Positions 34,401-42,304 are shown, numbered from the stretch's first letter. The stretch is 64,000 nt of DNA from VFZS01 sp964353255 (GCA_964353255.1 CAYGVJ010000004.1:24207-88206), one strand, 5' to 3'. Numbers and translations: made by a program. Notes: generated by a model from the letters alone, not told the origin.

Positions 34401-34903
34401 CGCCGGCGTTCCTGGGCTTCTTCAACCGCGCCGCGGCGTTCACCCAGGCGGTATATCCCGCGGGCGCCCAGCAACCGCGCCTCAGCTACACGCTGCGCTC
34501 GAATCTGGCGGGCACCAACCAAAGCATCACCCTCACCCTGGACGGGCAGGTTTTCTCCAACACCGCCGGGCAAGCCGCCGCCAAGCAGTTCGTCTGGCCG
34601 GGTAACCCGCCCGGCGCCACCATGACCGTGAAGTTCGGCAACGAGGGCTTCAATTGGCCGCGCTACGACGGCCCGTGGGGCGCCTTCGAGTTCTTCGGCG
34701 ACTCCGAAGAGCGGGCGCAACCCAGCAGCTCCATCTACAGTCTGGAGTGGATCCTGCGCACCGGCCAGGCCAACCGCGCGGTCACCACCGGCACCGGGCT
34801 GCCGGTTTCGGTGCGCTTTGACCTGGACATGATGGGCGCCCCGCCCATTTTCCGCAAAGGTTACTTCTCCGGCTGGAGCTGCGTGGCGGAAGTGGCGCGC
34901 TGA
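31454..34903 (+). CDS. tssM: T6SS inner-membrane protein TssM (IcmF family)
   Basis: A 1149-residue protein with N-terminal membrane segments (about 7-24 and 38-55), a cytoplasmic NTPase-like region with Walker A GPPGSAKT (112-119), and a third membrane segment near 450 (LCLICAIGFIVSW). The periplasmic part ends with the conserved C-terminal core (YSLEWILRTGQ, VSVRFDLDMMGAPPIF). IcmF-type TssM spans the envelope and, with TssL and usually the lipoprotein TssJ, anchors the machine. No tssJ is visible in this window, a point shared with some non-proteobacterial T6SSs. Confidence 0.95.
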   Translation: MGLHYLLTGSALSVYLLLMWIFGSVLKLRGPDLWVFRAVGALIGFLVAGLYIWYRLKSDLSGIRRGRSSGAQAGGEADEADLVIRDAEARLAASRLGPGARLSQLPVVFVIGPPGSAKTTAMVQSGLEPELLAGQVYQENAIAPTRSVNLWFARQTVFVEVAGRLLAEPDRWARLVRRLAPGRSKAAGGKQQAPRAAVVCFDCEEFLKPGASDAVAVTVRNLHQRLGEVSQLLGISFPVYVLFTKMDRVPFFLDYVRNLTHEEAGQVVGATLPLAGAAAEGVYAEQASQRLAAAFNDLYFTLAERRLDFLAREHAPEKLPGAYEFAREFRKLRAPLVQFLVDVAKPSQLRAAPFLRGFYFSGVRPVVVEEAAPAPLEAPPQPGTGSATGFFRPGQPRPAQPAAAPLRTSRRVPQWLFLSHFFHSVLLADRSALGASSSSLRVNTLRRALLAGAAALCLICAIGFIVSWARNHSLESRVLEAARGISPVEITGLAAPSLDSLRRTETLRQVLATLAEYEREGPPLSLRWGLYTGDEIYPDVRRAYFHRAFNPLLFSSIQASMLDTLRRLPANPGPADPYRPVYDTLKACLITTYEHKRSTRAFLTPVLMERWTAGRGLEEERLQLARNQFDFFADELKFANPFSTEADSLAVERARRYLKSFNAEERLYQSLVDAASRKLPPARMFPNEAVLNSREVRGAFTKDGFAFMQAAFRNPLEFFGGEEWVLGPQTLANLDPSQLEQRLRGFYSRDFLKEWRDFLKASSIARYASLADAARKLGILSAGQSPLLGLFCLVSQNTNVDAVEIRNAFDAPQRVVPPACQSQYVSGSNQNYMASLLSLQSSVAQVAASAAGPADTAAAQTLGEAQKALLITGQMAQTFRIDQEANLPATVRTLMEDPITQIERLLRPRPPDGKPVCNQFRELMAKYPFNPKSTVQASIEDVNRFFRPADGALWQFYNQNLQNLLQQQGTQFVAKPGGAISVTPAFLGFFNRAAAFTQAVYPAGAQQPRLSYTLRSNLAGTNQSITLTLDGQVFSNTAGQAAAKQFVWPGNPPGATMTVKFGNEGFNWPRYDGPWGAFEFFGDSEERAQPSSSIYSLEWILRTGQANRAVTTGTGLPVSVRFDLDMMGAPPIFRKGYFSGWSCVAEVAR

Positions 34904-34913
34904 GGAGGCAGGA

Positions 34914-34955
34914 GACAGGAGTCAGGAGACAGGAGTCAGGAGACAGGAGTCAGGA
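34914..34955 (+). repeat. Three 14-bp tandem repeats (GACAGGAGTCAGGA)
   Basis: Three perfect tandem copies of GACAGGAGTCAGGA, just upstream of the four-helix-bundle gene and immediately downstream of tssM. The units are matched by inverted TGACTCC repeats on the other side of the gene. Confidence 0.85.
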
Positions 34956-34956
34956 G

Positions 34957-35343
34957 GTGGAAGTCAGAAGCCAGAGTGCCCGGCCAGCGGCCAGAACGTT
35001 TCGCGATCTGGTGGTCTGGCGTAAGGCACACGGCTTTGTCCTGGCGGTCTATCGGCTCACCGCGGTTTTCCCAAAGCAGGAGACGTATGGCCTCTCTAGC
35101 CAGATGCGTCGAGCCGCCATCTCGATTCCGGCCAACATAGCGGAAGGATTTCGCAGGCGCGGCAGGGCTGACAAGGTTCGACTGATGAACGTCGCTGAGG
35201 GCTCCATTGAAGAGTGTCGCTATTACTTGATCCTCACCGAGGATCTCGGCTATGGTCAGACCAACGAACTGATGAACTTGCTGGAGGAGGTCAGTCGCCT
35301 TGTCAACGCATATGCCAAGGCCATTCTGACTCCTGACTCCTGA
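34957..35343 (+). CDS. Four-helix-bundle (S23 / 23S-IVS-like) protein
   Basis: A 128-residue protein (GTG start, only two bases after the repeat array; the true start could lie a little downstream). TFRDLVVWRKAHGFVLAVYRL, YGLSSQMRRAAISIPANIAEGFRR and VAEGSIEECRYYLILTEDL are the hallmark of the 23S-rRNA intervening-sequence-encoded S23 family, now known as stand-alone four-helix-bundle proteins. Function is unknown. The stop lies inside the TGACTCC repeats, so the gene with its repeats looks like a small mobile unit dropped between tssM and the kinase-FGE gene. Confidence 0.88.
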   Translation: MEVRSQSARPAARTFRDLVVWRKAHGFVLAVYRLTAVFPKQETYGLSSQMRRAAISIPANIAEGFRRRGRADKVRLMNVAEGSIEECRYYLILTEDLGYGQTNELMNLLEEVSRLVNAYAKAILTPDS

Positions 35344-35354
35344 CTCCTGGCTCC
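35327..35354 (-). repeat. Inverted TGACTCC repeats, right end
   Basis: Three TGACTCC units in tandem at 35327-35347 plus TGGCTCC (35348-35354), the reverse complement of the GGAGTCA core in the left repeat array at 34914-34955. Confidence 0.8.
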
Positions 35355-35359
35355 TTCTT

Positions 35360-36994
35360 ATGCAGCTACCTGGTCGCCTCGGCAAATACGAGCTGTTGGA
35401 GCATCTCGGTGGCGGCATGTCGCGCGTCTACCGGGCTCGCAACACGCTGATCGGCCAGACCGTCGTGGTCAAGGTGCTCACGGAGGAAGGCTCGGCCGAT
35501 CAGGAGGCTCGCGCCCGGTTCCTCGAGGAAGCCCGCACGCTGGGCAACATCACGCACGACAACATCATCCGGGTCTACGACTACGGCGAGGACGAGCAGG
35601 GCCATCCCTACATGGTCATGGAGTTCCTACAGGGCGAGGATCTGGGGACCCTGATCGCGCAGGGCCGCACCGGCGGGCTCCCCGAGAAGCTCCAGGTGAT
35701 GCTTCAGGTGGCCCGGGCGCTGGAGCACATACACTCGCTCACGCCGCAGATCATTCACCGCGACATCAAGCCGGCCAACATCCGCGTGACGCCCTCCGGC
35801 GCGGCGAAGCTGATGGATTTCGGAATCGCCAAGCGCCAGGATCTGGCGCTGACGCGGCCCGGCATGACCGCCGGCAGTCCTTACTACATGGCCCCGGAGC
35901 AGGTAATGGGACGGGGCGTGACTCACCTGGTGGACATCTACGCCTTCGGCGCGGTGCTTTTCGAGCTGCTCACGGGAAGGAGGCTGATCCAGGGGGCCGC
36001 GCTGGAAGAAGTGTTCGGCAGCATTCTGCACGGCGCGCCAGATCTGGGGCCTCTTCAGCAGGCTGGGACGCCGCCGGCGCTGGCGGACCTGGTGGCGCGT
36101 TGCGTGGCCAAGGATCCGGCGCAACGCCCGCAGAGCTTCACTGCTGTGCGGCAGGAACTGGAGAAGTTATTGGCCCCCCAGCCGGCCGAGGTCACCGCGA
36201 TCAGGGCTCAGCCCTCTGCTGTCGGGAGGCGCTGGTGGCTAGCGCCGGCGGCGATCTTGGCCGTGGTCGCGGCGCTTGTAGGCGGATACTTCGCGTTGCG
36301 CCCCAGCGGCGTGACCTCGCAGATCACCGTCGCCGTGCCGCCGGGCATGGTCGCGGTTGCGGCCGGAGCCTTCCTGGCTGGCCAGGACCGGCACGCCGAG
36401 AGTCTGCCGGCCTTTTACATAGACCGAACCGAGGTCTCCAATGCGTCCTACGCCTCCTTCTGCCAGGCGGTGAGGCGCCCGCTGCCGGAAGGGTTCCCGA
36501 GCGACCGTCCCACCGAGCCGGTGGCCAACATAACCTTCGTGGACGCGCGCGAGTTCGCCCGCTGGGCGAGCAAGCGGCTGCCCACGGCGCTCGAATGGGA
36601 AAAGGCGGCCCGCGGAACCGACGGGCGCTTGTTCCCCTGGGGAAACCAGCCGGAGGCCACACGCGCCAACGTCAAGGGAAACCCCAGCCTGGCGACGCCG
36701 AGTCTGGCGCCCGTGGATGCCTTTCCCGAGGGCGCTGGTACCTGCGGCACGCGGAACATGGCCGGCAATGTCTGGGAGTTCGTAGACCAGTTTCAGACGC
36801 CCAGCCCGGCTGCGCTGGAGGCCTTCAAAACGCTGCTGAATCCCCCGCCAAGCGCCACTGAAGCTTGGTATCAGATCCGCGGCGGCTCGTATCTGGAGCC
36901 GCTCTTGGAGAACGTTCTCTGGGACTTCGCCAGCGTGCCGGCGCGCTACCGCAACGTCAACATCGGCTTCCGCTGCGTGAAGGAGGCGAAGTAG
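35360..36994 (+). CDS. Ser/Thr protein kinase fused to an FGE-sulfatase-type domain
   Basis: A 544-residue protein. N-terminal Hanks kinase: GGGMSRVYRAR loop (17-27), Lys38, HRDIKPAN (133-140), DFGIAKR (153-159), and APEQVMGRG. A membrane segment (about 293-312, LAPAAILAVVAALVGGYFAL) follows. The C-terminal 210 residues match the formylglycine-generating-enzyme-like (SUMF1-type) fold: GMVAVAAGAFLAGQD, FYIDRTEVSNASYASFC, VTFVDAREFARWASKRLPT-like FVDAREFARW, RLPTALEWEKAARGTDGR, GNVWEF, RGGSY and the terminal NIGFRCV. It is probably a membrane kinase with an extracytoplasmic sensor-like domain. Its place after tssM suggests a role as a PpkA-like regulator. It overlaps the decayed gene at 36957. 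Confidence 0.88.
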   Translation: MQLPGRLGKYELLEHLGGGMSRVYRARNTLIGQTVVVKVLTEEGSADQEARARFLEEARTLGNITHDNIIRVYDYGEDEQGHPYMVMEFLQGEDLGTLIAQGRTGGLPEKLQVMLQVARALEHIHSLTPQIIHRDIKPANIRVTPSGAAKLMDFGIAKRQDLALTRPGMTAGSPYYMAPEQVMGRGVTHLVDIYAFGAVLFELLTGRRLIQGAALEEVFGSILHGAPDLGPLQQAGTPPALADLVARCVAKDPAQRPQSFTAVRQELEKLLAPQPAEVTAIRAQPSAVGRRWWLAPAAILAVVAALVGGYFALRPSGVTSQITVAVPPGMVAVAAGAFLAGQDRHAESLPAFYIDRTEVSNASYASFCQAVRRPLPEGFPSDRPTEPVANITFVDAREFARWASKRLPTALEWEKAARGTDGRLFPWGNQPEATRANVKGNPSLATPSLAPVDAFPEGAGTCGTRNMAGNVWEFVDQFQTPSPAALEAFKTLLNPPPSATEAWYQIRGGSYLEPLLENVLWDFASVPARYRNVNIGFRCVKEAK

Positions 36995-37145
36995 CAGCGG
37001 CCTTGGAGATGGACTTCGACTGCGGAAACAGGACGTGCCTGCTGCTCCAGTCGGTGACCACGCTGACCGGAACGGGCTTTCCCAACTGACTGCCCAACGG
37101 CAGAACGGCCAGAAGAACCACAACGGCAAGGACGACGCCTCTCAT
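36957..37145 (-). pseudogene. 5' remnant of a small secreted protein
   Basis: From ATG 37145 the frame gives a signal peptide (MRGVVLAVVVLLAVLPLGSQ) and then VSVVTDWSSRHVLFPQ, a start typical of a family of acidobacterial secreted proteins that I recall with TDWS-x-RHV-x-F. After about 45 residues the similarity ends and the frame runs into the antisense of the kinase-FGE gene. I take it as a truncated remnant. Confidence 0.4.
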
Positions 37146-37527
37146 GTTCACCCCGGAACGACCAGGGATCGCCCCCAGCCGGAGAAGTATAGAACACCAT
37201 GAGGAACGGCATTTGGACACCCATCGTCGGGCTGGTACTACGCGTACTGCAGAGAACAGCAGCGCTTGGCGCCAAAAGGGGCTGCACAGGACAGCCCCAC
37301 TTGGGCTATAATTGCGAGACGAGGGCTCCACATGAGGGAGCAAGGGCCTGAAGAGCAGCGACCTCCGGCAGGGGCGAAGCCGCCGACCCCCGAAAGCCTT
37401 ACCGAAAGCCGGAGTTCCGTCGTGAGCGCGCCTTTGAGACCACGGCGCTGGCCTGCGGGAAAATCCAGCCCACCCAAGGGCAGTGCAGGTTGAACCGCAA
37501 GACGTCGTGAGGGGAAGGCGAGCCCCG
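37146..37527. other. Gene-poor stretch with one hairpin
   Basis: About 380 bp without a convincing gene. It includes a perfect hairpin at 37278-37298 (GGGGCTG / CAGCCCC, 7-base loop) and a TATAAT at 37307-37312. A 53-codon open frame begins at ATG 37332, but it is Pro/Arg-rich and without recognisable content. Confidence 0.5.
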
Positions 37528-37684
37528 ATGGTTGATCCCACGGGCGTGCGTGAGGCCGTCCAGCGCGATTTGGCGCAGGAGGCCCTGGCGAGTTTCGGCG
37601 AGGTCCGGCTGAGCGTGCAAGGCGCCAGCATGGTCCCGGCGCTGTGGCCCGGGGACACGCTACTGGTCCGGCGGGTGCACGCTT
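37528..37684 (+). pseudogene. N-terminal remnant of an S24/S26-type peptidase
   Basis: From ATG 37528 the frame reads VREAVQRDLAQEALASFGEVRL then VQGASMVPALWPGDTLLVRRV, where GASMVP contains the catalytic Ser and LWPGD the following strand of signal-peptidase/LexA-like enzymes. The similarity stops near 37676. From there the reading frame that matters belongs to the radical SAM gene, offset by one base, so a deletion seems to have joined the two. Confidence 0.55.
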
Positions 37685-38776
37685 GTGCACCTGGATCTGA
37701 CCTTCCGCTGCAACCTCTGCTGCGTCCACTGTTACCTCGATCACGACGGCCAGCGCGAATTGAGCACGCGCGAAATCCGGGACCTTCTCGAAGATGTGGC
37801 GGCTGCCGGCGCGCTGTTCTTAACGGTAAGCGGGGCAGAGGTTTTCCTCCGCAAGGATCTCTTTGCGGTTCTCGAACACGCCCGCCGGCTCCTGTTCGAC
37901 GTGAGACTGAAGACCAACGGCACGCTGATCCGCTCTAGCCACGCCCGGCGCCTGAGCGCGCTGGGAATCCAGCAAGTGCAGGTGAGCATTTACTCGCACC
38001 GTCCGGAGGTTCACGACGCCATCACGCAGACGGCGGGCTCGCTGGAGCGTGCGCTGGCCGGCATTCGCCTTCTGCGCGCGCAGGGCGTCCGCGTGGCGGT
38101 AGCCAACGTTCTGATGCGCCAGAACGCCCGGGACTACGCCGGAGTGAAGCGACTGGCTTCGGAGCTGGGCGCCGAGTTCACGATTGACCCGACCATCACC
38201 CCGCACCTGAGCCGCCGCAGCTCGATTCTCGGCCTGAACATCCCCCGCGCCGAACTGGAGGTGGTCTTCCGCGACGAAGCCGCGGTCGGGGACGTCGCCT
38301 GCTTCACCGCTCCCCCGGGACCGGTTGACGCGAGCACCCGGGACGGCATTCCCTGTAGCGCCGGCCACACGGCCTGCTACCTGTCGCCCTGCGGAGAGGT
38401 GTACCGGTGTGTGCAGTTTCCGCTTCGCTGCGGTGACGTGCGCCGCCAAGCCTTCGCGGAGATCTGGCGACACTCCCCGCAACTCAAGGAAATCCGCTCG
38501 ATCCCCGCGCGCGACCTGACCCCGTGCTCCTCCTGCGTCCACCTGGGAACCTGCACGCGCTGCCCCGGCCTGGCGTACCTGGAGGGCGACCTGCGAGGGC
38601 CCTCGGCAGCGGACTGTGAGAAGTCTTTGGTGCGCACGGGCATCGCGCCGGCGCAGGGGGCCCGGTCTCCCGCCCTGAGAACTGGGGAGGGCGAGCCAGC
38701 CTATTGGCTTGACTGCCTTGAGGAGGGGACCTACAATGAGGGTAGCCTCCAAGGTGTGCCGGAGCAGGAGGTGTAG
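37685..38776 (+). CDS. Radical SAM / SPASM-domain protein, probably 5'-truncated
   Basis: A 363-residue frame beginning at GTG 37685, with no ribosome binding site. LDLTFRCNLCCVHCYLDHDG carries the CxxxCxxC motif only ten residues from the start, whereas related enzymes usually have 20 or more residues ahead of it. The C-terminal SPASM-like part has GIPCSAGHTACYLSPCGEVY, RCVQFPLRCGD, TPCSSCVHLGTCTRCPGLA and a later Cys. Such enzymes act on peptides and proteins (PqqE-type). The preceding peptidase remnant and the odd start suggest that a deletion removed its true N-terminus. Confidence 0.75.
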   Translation: MHLDLTFRCNLCCVHCYLDHDGQRELSTREIRDLLEDVAAAGALFLTVSGAEVFLRKDLFAVLEHARRLLFDVRLKTNGTLIRSSHARRLSALGIQQVQVSIYSHRPEVHDAITQTAGSLERALAGIRLLRAQGVRVAVANVLMRQNARDYAGVKRLASELGAEFTIDPTITPHLSRRSSILGLNIPRAELEVVFRDEAAVGDVACFTAPPGPVDASTRDGIPCSAGHTACYLSPCGEVYRCVQFPLRCGDVRRQAFAEIWRHSPQLKEIRSIPARDLTPCSSCVHLGTCTRCPGLAYLEGDLRGPSAADCEKSLVRTGIAPAQGARSPALRTGEGEPAYWLDCLEEGTYNEGSLQGVPEQEV

Positions 38777-38778
38777 GT

Positions 38779-40458
38779 ATGAGCAGAGGTAAGCTGGTTG
38801 CCTGCGGCTGGGCGACTGGGCTGGTTTTGCTGTGCCCGACCAGCCTGCCCGCGCAGAAGAAGCAGGCCGAAGCCGCTGGCGCGCAGCGGGAGACCGTCGC
38901 CAAGCCGCTCAGCGAGAAGGAGCGCCGCAGGCGCGAGGAGAAGCTGCGCAAGGAGCTGGAGACCCCGTACCGCAAGTGGCTGAACGAGGACGTCGCCTAC
39001 ATCATCACCGACGAGGAACGCACGGCCTTCAAACGCCTGGCCACCGACGACGAGCGTGAGCCGTTCATCGAGCAGTTCTGGCTGCGCCGCGATCCGACCC
39101 CCGACACGGCCGAGAACGAGTACAAAGAGGAGCATTACCGGCGCATCGCTTACGCCAATGAGCGTTACGCTTCCGGCATCCCGGGCTGGAAGGCCGACCG
39201 GGGCCGCATCTACATCACTTTCGGCCCGCCGGACGAGAACGAATCGCACCCCTCGGGCGGCAGCTACGAGCGCCCCATCGAGGAGGGCGGCGGGACGACC
39301 TCGACCTACCCCTTCGAGAAATGGCGCTACCGCTACATCGAGGGCATCGGCACGGACGTGATCATCGAGTTCGTCGATCCGACCATGACCGGCGAATACC
39401 GGATGACCATGGACCCCTCGGAGAAGGACGCGCTGCTGTATGTACCCAATGCCGGCTTGACCCTCTACGAGCAGATGGGGCTGAGCAGCAAGGAGGACCG
39501 CTTCAGCCGGACCGACGGCACGCGCCTGGGCACGGGCGACCAGCCCCTGCCCTCGCGCATGAACCAGTTCGAGCGGCTGGACCAGTACGCCAGGCTCCAG
39601 AAGCCGCCGGCCATCAAGTTCAAGGACCTGGAGGCCATGGTCACCTCGCGGATCACCTATAACCTGCTGCCCATCAAGGTCCGCGCCGATTTCATCAAGA
39701 TCACCGAATCCACGGTGATGACCAACATCACCATCCAGCTCGAGAACAAGGACCTCCAGTTCCAGCAGAAGGAGGGCGTGCAGAGGGCCACGGTCAATAT
39801 GTACGGGCGCATCACCTCGATGTCGCGCCGGGTGGTGAACGTCTTCGAGGAGCCGGTGGTTATCGAGACGCCCAGCGAGATGCTGGAGGCGGCCGTGAAG
39901 CGCTCCTCCATCTACCAGCAGCGGGTGCCCCTGGCGCCGGGGACCTACCGTCTGAACGTGGTGGTCAAGGACGTGGTGGGCGGGACCATGAACAACTACG
40001 AGACGGCTCTGCACGTGCCTCGTTTCGAGGAGGAGAAGCTGACCTCCAGCAGCCTGATCCTGGCGGACCTGATCGAGAAAGTGCCCACCCGCAACATCGG
40101 CACGGGCCAGTTCGTCATCGGGGCCTCGAAAGTGCGCCCGCGCGTCACCGACACGTTCCGCCGGGATGAGCGCCTGGGGATCTACGTCCAGCTTTACAAC
40201 TTCGGGCCGGACGAGAAGACCCAGAAGCCCAACGGCACTATCGAGTACGAGATCGTCAAGAACGGCTCCAACCAGAAGGTTTTCGAATACACTGAGGAAG
40301 TGACCGCGATCCCGGACGCCTCCGCACAACAGGTGACGGTGGAGAGGCTGTTGCCGCTGAAGGGACTGGAGCCGGGCCAGTACACGCTGAAGCTGAAAGT
40401 CACCGACAAGAATCGCAACCAAGTGCTAACGCCCGCCGCCACCTTTACGGTAAGCTAA
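38779..40458 (+). CDS. GWxTD-domain-containing secreted protein
   Basis: A 559-residue protein with AGGAGGTG upstream of ATG and a signal peptide ending near LCPTSLPAQ. The conserved block YRKWLNEDVAYIITDEERTAFKRL, then FIEQFWLRRDPTPDTAENEYKEEHYRRIAYANERY, and GWKADRGRIYITFGPPDE is the GWxTD region, here with Ala in place of Thr. The rest contains long beta-rich stretches. The family is typical of Acidobacteriota and Bacteroidota and has no assigned biochemical role. The start is two bases after the stop of the radical SAM gene. Confidence 0.88.
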   Translation: MSRGKLVACGWATGLVLLCPTSLPAQKKQAEAAGAQRETVAKPLSEKERRRREEKLRKELETPYRKWLNEDVAYIITDEERTAFKRLATDDEREPFIEQFWLRRDPTPDTAENEYKEEHYRRIAYANERYASGIPGWKADRGRIYITFGPPDENESHPSGGSYERPIEEGGGTTSTYPFEKWRYRYIEGIGTDVIIEFVDPTMTGEYRMTMDPSEKDALLYVPNAGLTLYEQMGLSSKEDRFSRTDGTRLGTGDQPLPSRMNQFERLDQYARLQKPPAIKFKDLEAMVTSRITYNLLPIKVRADFIKITESTVMTNITIQLENKDLQFQQKEGVQRATVNMYGRITSMSRRVVNVFEEPVVIETPSEMLEAAVKRSSIYQQRVPLAPGTYRLNVVVKDVVGGTMNNYETALHVPRFEEEKLTSSSLILADLIEKVPTRNIGTGQFVIGASKVRPRVTDTFRRDERLGIYVQLYNFGPDEKTQKPNGTIEYEIVKNGSNQKVFEYTEEVTAIPDASAQQVTVERLLPLKGLEPGQYTLKLKVTDKNRNQVLTPAATFTVS

Positions 40459-40489
40459 GGGGGCAAGGCGAGGAGGGGTTCGCCCGCCG

Positions 40490-42280
40490 ATGAACGCCAG
40501 GACGTCAGCCGGCCTCGTTACCGCGATGTTGTGCACGGCGGCCCTGTCCTTCTGTGCCGGTCCGCCCAAGCTGACCGGCAGCATAGCCGGGCGGGTCACC
40601 GACGTGGCCGGGCTTCCCCAGACCGGCGCCGCCGTTTCGGTTTACAACGGCCTGGACCGGCTGGTCCAGCAGGTGCTGTCCGGCCAGAAGGGCGTCTTCA
40701 GCGTTGACGCGTTGCTGCCGGACACCTACACCGTCCGAGTGAGGCTGGCCAACTTCCTGCCCGCCTTGAGGCGCCACATCCTGGTGCAGCCGGGCATGCA
40801 GAGCCTGCTCAACGTCAGCCTGGCGAGCCTGTTCAGCTCGATCCAGTTGGTGTCGATCGCCCCGGCGCGCCTGCCGCTGATGAGCGACGACTGGAAGTGG
40901 GTGCTGCGCAGCGCCAGTGCCACGCGGCCGGTCCTGCGCTTCCTGCCGGATGTGGATATCAGCGAACCGGAACGGCGCGGCTTCTCCTCCGCGGTGTTCT
41001 CCGACACGCGCGGGCTGGTGCGACTGTCGGCGGGGGATCAGGCGCGCGTCTCCTTCCTGGGCATCGAGCCCGACCTGGGGACCGCTTTCGCCCTGGCCAC
41101 TTCGGTCTACGGCCAGAACCAAGTTCACTTCAGCGGCAACGTGGGCTACTCGCCCTATTCCGGGGTGCCCACCGCGGCTTTCCAAACCAGCTTCCGCCGT
41201 GAGCTGACCGCCGGGTTGAGCCCCGAGGTGCGACTCACCATGCGCCAGCTTTTCCTGCCAATGCGCGCCGGCGCGGCCATCGTCAGCGGCCGTGAAGGGA
41301 GCAACCCCGCCCTGCGGACGCTATCGGCGGCAATGCTGGAGCGCAGGCGGGTGAGCGAGGATCTGAAGCTGGAATACGGCCTGGCGCTGGAATCGGTAAC
41401 CTTCCTGGAACGGCTCAACTACTTCAGCCCGTATGCCCGCGCCACCTACAGCCGGGGTGAAGTCGGTGAGTTCCAGTTCAGCTACGCCTCCGGGGCGCCG
41501 CCGGCCGAGTTGTACGCTTCCGGCGCGGAGTCGGAGGTGGAATTGCAGCAAGACCTGGCGGCGCTGGCGCTTTTCCCGCGCGTTTCGCTGCGCGCCGGCA
41601 GGGCGCGCACCCAGCGCACCGAGAGCATTGAGGCCGGCTACCGCAAGACCGCCGGCTCTCGAACCTACAGCGCGGCAGCGTACCGCGAGGGAATCAACAA
41701 CGTGGCGCTCACGCTGGCCTCGCCAGGGGGGATGGAGTCCGGCCCCGACCTGCTGCCTGAGCTGTTCTCCGACAGTTGGGTGTTCAACGCCGGGCGCTAT
41801 CGCAGCCTGGGCTACCTGGCCTCGGTCACCCAGAGTTTGGGCCAACGCCTGGAGTTGACCATGGCTTTCGGCAGCGGCGGAGCGCTGACCGCCGATCGCA
41901 CCCAGGGAGAAGCTGCCAGCCCGGACGAGCTGCGCCGGATGATCCGCCAGGGCCGCCGCCACTCGCTCACCGCGCGCCTCTCCGGCGCCGCGCCGGGGAC
42001 CGGCACCCAGTTCATCTCCTCCTACCAGTGGACCGACGTGCGCTCACTGACGCCCTCTCACCTCTATCTGACGCAGAGGGTGCGCGAGGGGCTGGGCCTG
42101 AACCTGCTGATCCGCCAACCCATACCCTACTTCGGAGGTTTGCCCGGCCGGCTGGAAGCCTCCGCCGACCTGCGCAACCTGCTGGCCGAGGGCTACGTGC
42201 CGCTGGTGCTGAGCGGCCGCCGGGTCTACCTCATGCACACCCCCCGCAGCTTCCGCGGCGGCCTCAGCTTTATTTTCTGA
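40490..42280 (+). CDS. Secreted/surface protein with carboxypeptidase-regulatory-like domain
   Basis: A 596-residue protein with a signal peptide (MNARTSAGLVTAMLCTAALSFCAG). The region LTGSIAGRVTDVAGLPQTGAAVSVYN to LLPDTYTVRVRLANFLPALRRHILVQPG is a carboxypeptidase-regulatory/CNA_B-like fold as found at the N-terminus of TonB-dependent-receptor-like proteins. The remainder is rich in beta strands with alternating patterns (for example VTQSLGQRLELTMAFGSGG) and ends in SFRGGLSFIF, a C-terminal Phe typical of outer-membrane barrels. I take it as an outer-membrane protein of unknown ligand. Confidence 0.75.
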   Translation: MNARTSAGLVTAMLCTAALSFCAGPPKLTGSIAGRVTDVAGLPQTGAAVSVYNGLDRLVQQVLSGQKGVFSVDALLPDTYTVRVRLANFLPALRRHILVQPGMQSLLNVSLASLFSSIQLVSIAPARLPLMSDDWKWVLRSASATRPVLRFLPDVDISEPERRGFSSAVFSDTRGLVRLSAGDQARVSFLGIEPDLGTAFALATSVYGQNQVHFSGNVGYSPYSGVPTAAFQTSFRRELTAGLSPEVRLTMRQLFLPMRAGAAIVSGREGSNPALRTLSAAMLERRRVSEDLKLEYGLALESVTFLERLNYFSPYARATYSRGEVGEFQFSYASGAPPAELYASGAESEVELQQDLAALALFPRVSLRAGRARTQRTESIEAGYRKTAGSRTYSAAAYREGINNVALTLASPGGMESGPDLLPELFSDSWVFNAGRYRSLGYLASVTQSLGQRLELTMAFGSGGALTADRTQGEAASPDELRRMIRQGRRHSLTARLSGAAPGTGTQFISSYQWTDVRSLTPSHLYLTQRVREGLGLNLLIRQPIPYFGGLPGRLEASADLRNLLAEGYVPLVLSGRRVYLMHTPRSFRGGLSFIF

Positions 42281-42284
42281 GTGG

Positions 42285-42304
42285 CACAGGCATTCTTGCC
42301 TGTG
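42285..42304. terminator. CAGGCA-type hairpin
   Basis: CACAGGCA / TGCCTGTG with a 4-base TTCT loop, five bases after the stop of the preceding gene. It is the exact reverse complement of the hairpin at 2149-2168. Likely a terminator or dispersed repeat. Confidence 0.5.

Noticed and set aside
34914..35354. Short repeats around the S23 gene considered as CRISPR
   Set aside because: Contiguous 14-bp units without spacers.
37332..37493. 53-codon open frame near the radical SAM locus, considered as a peptide precursor
   Set aside because: No conserved leader or core pattern, Pro/Arg-rich composition, and the neighbouring maturase is itself truncated.
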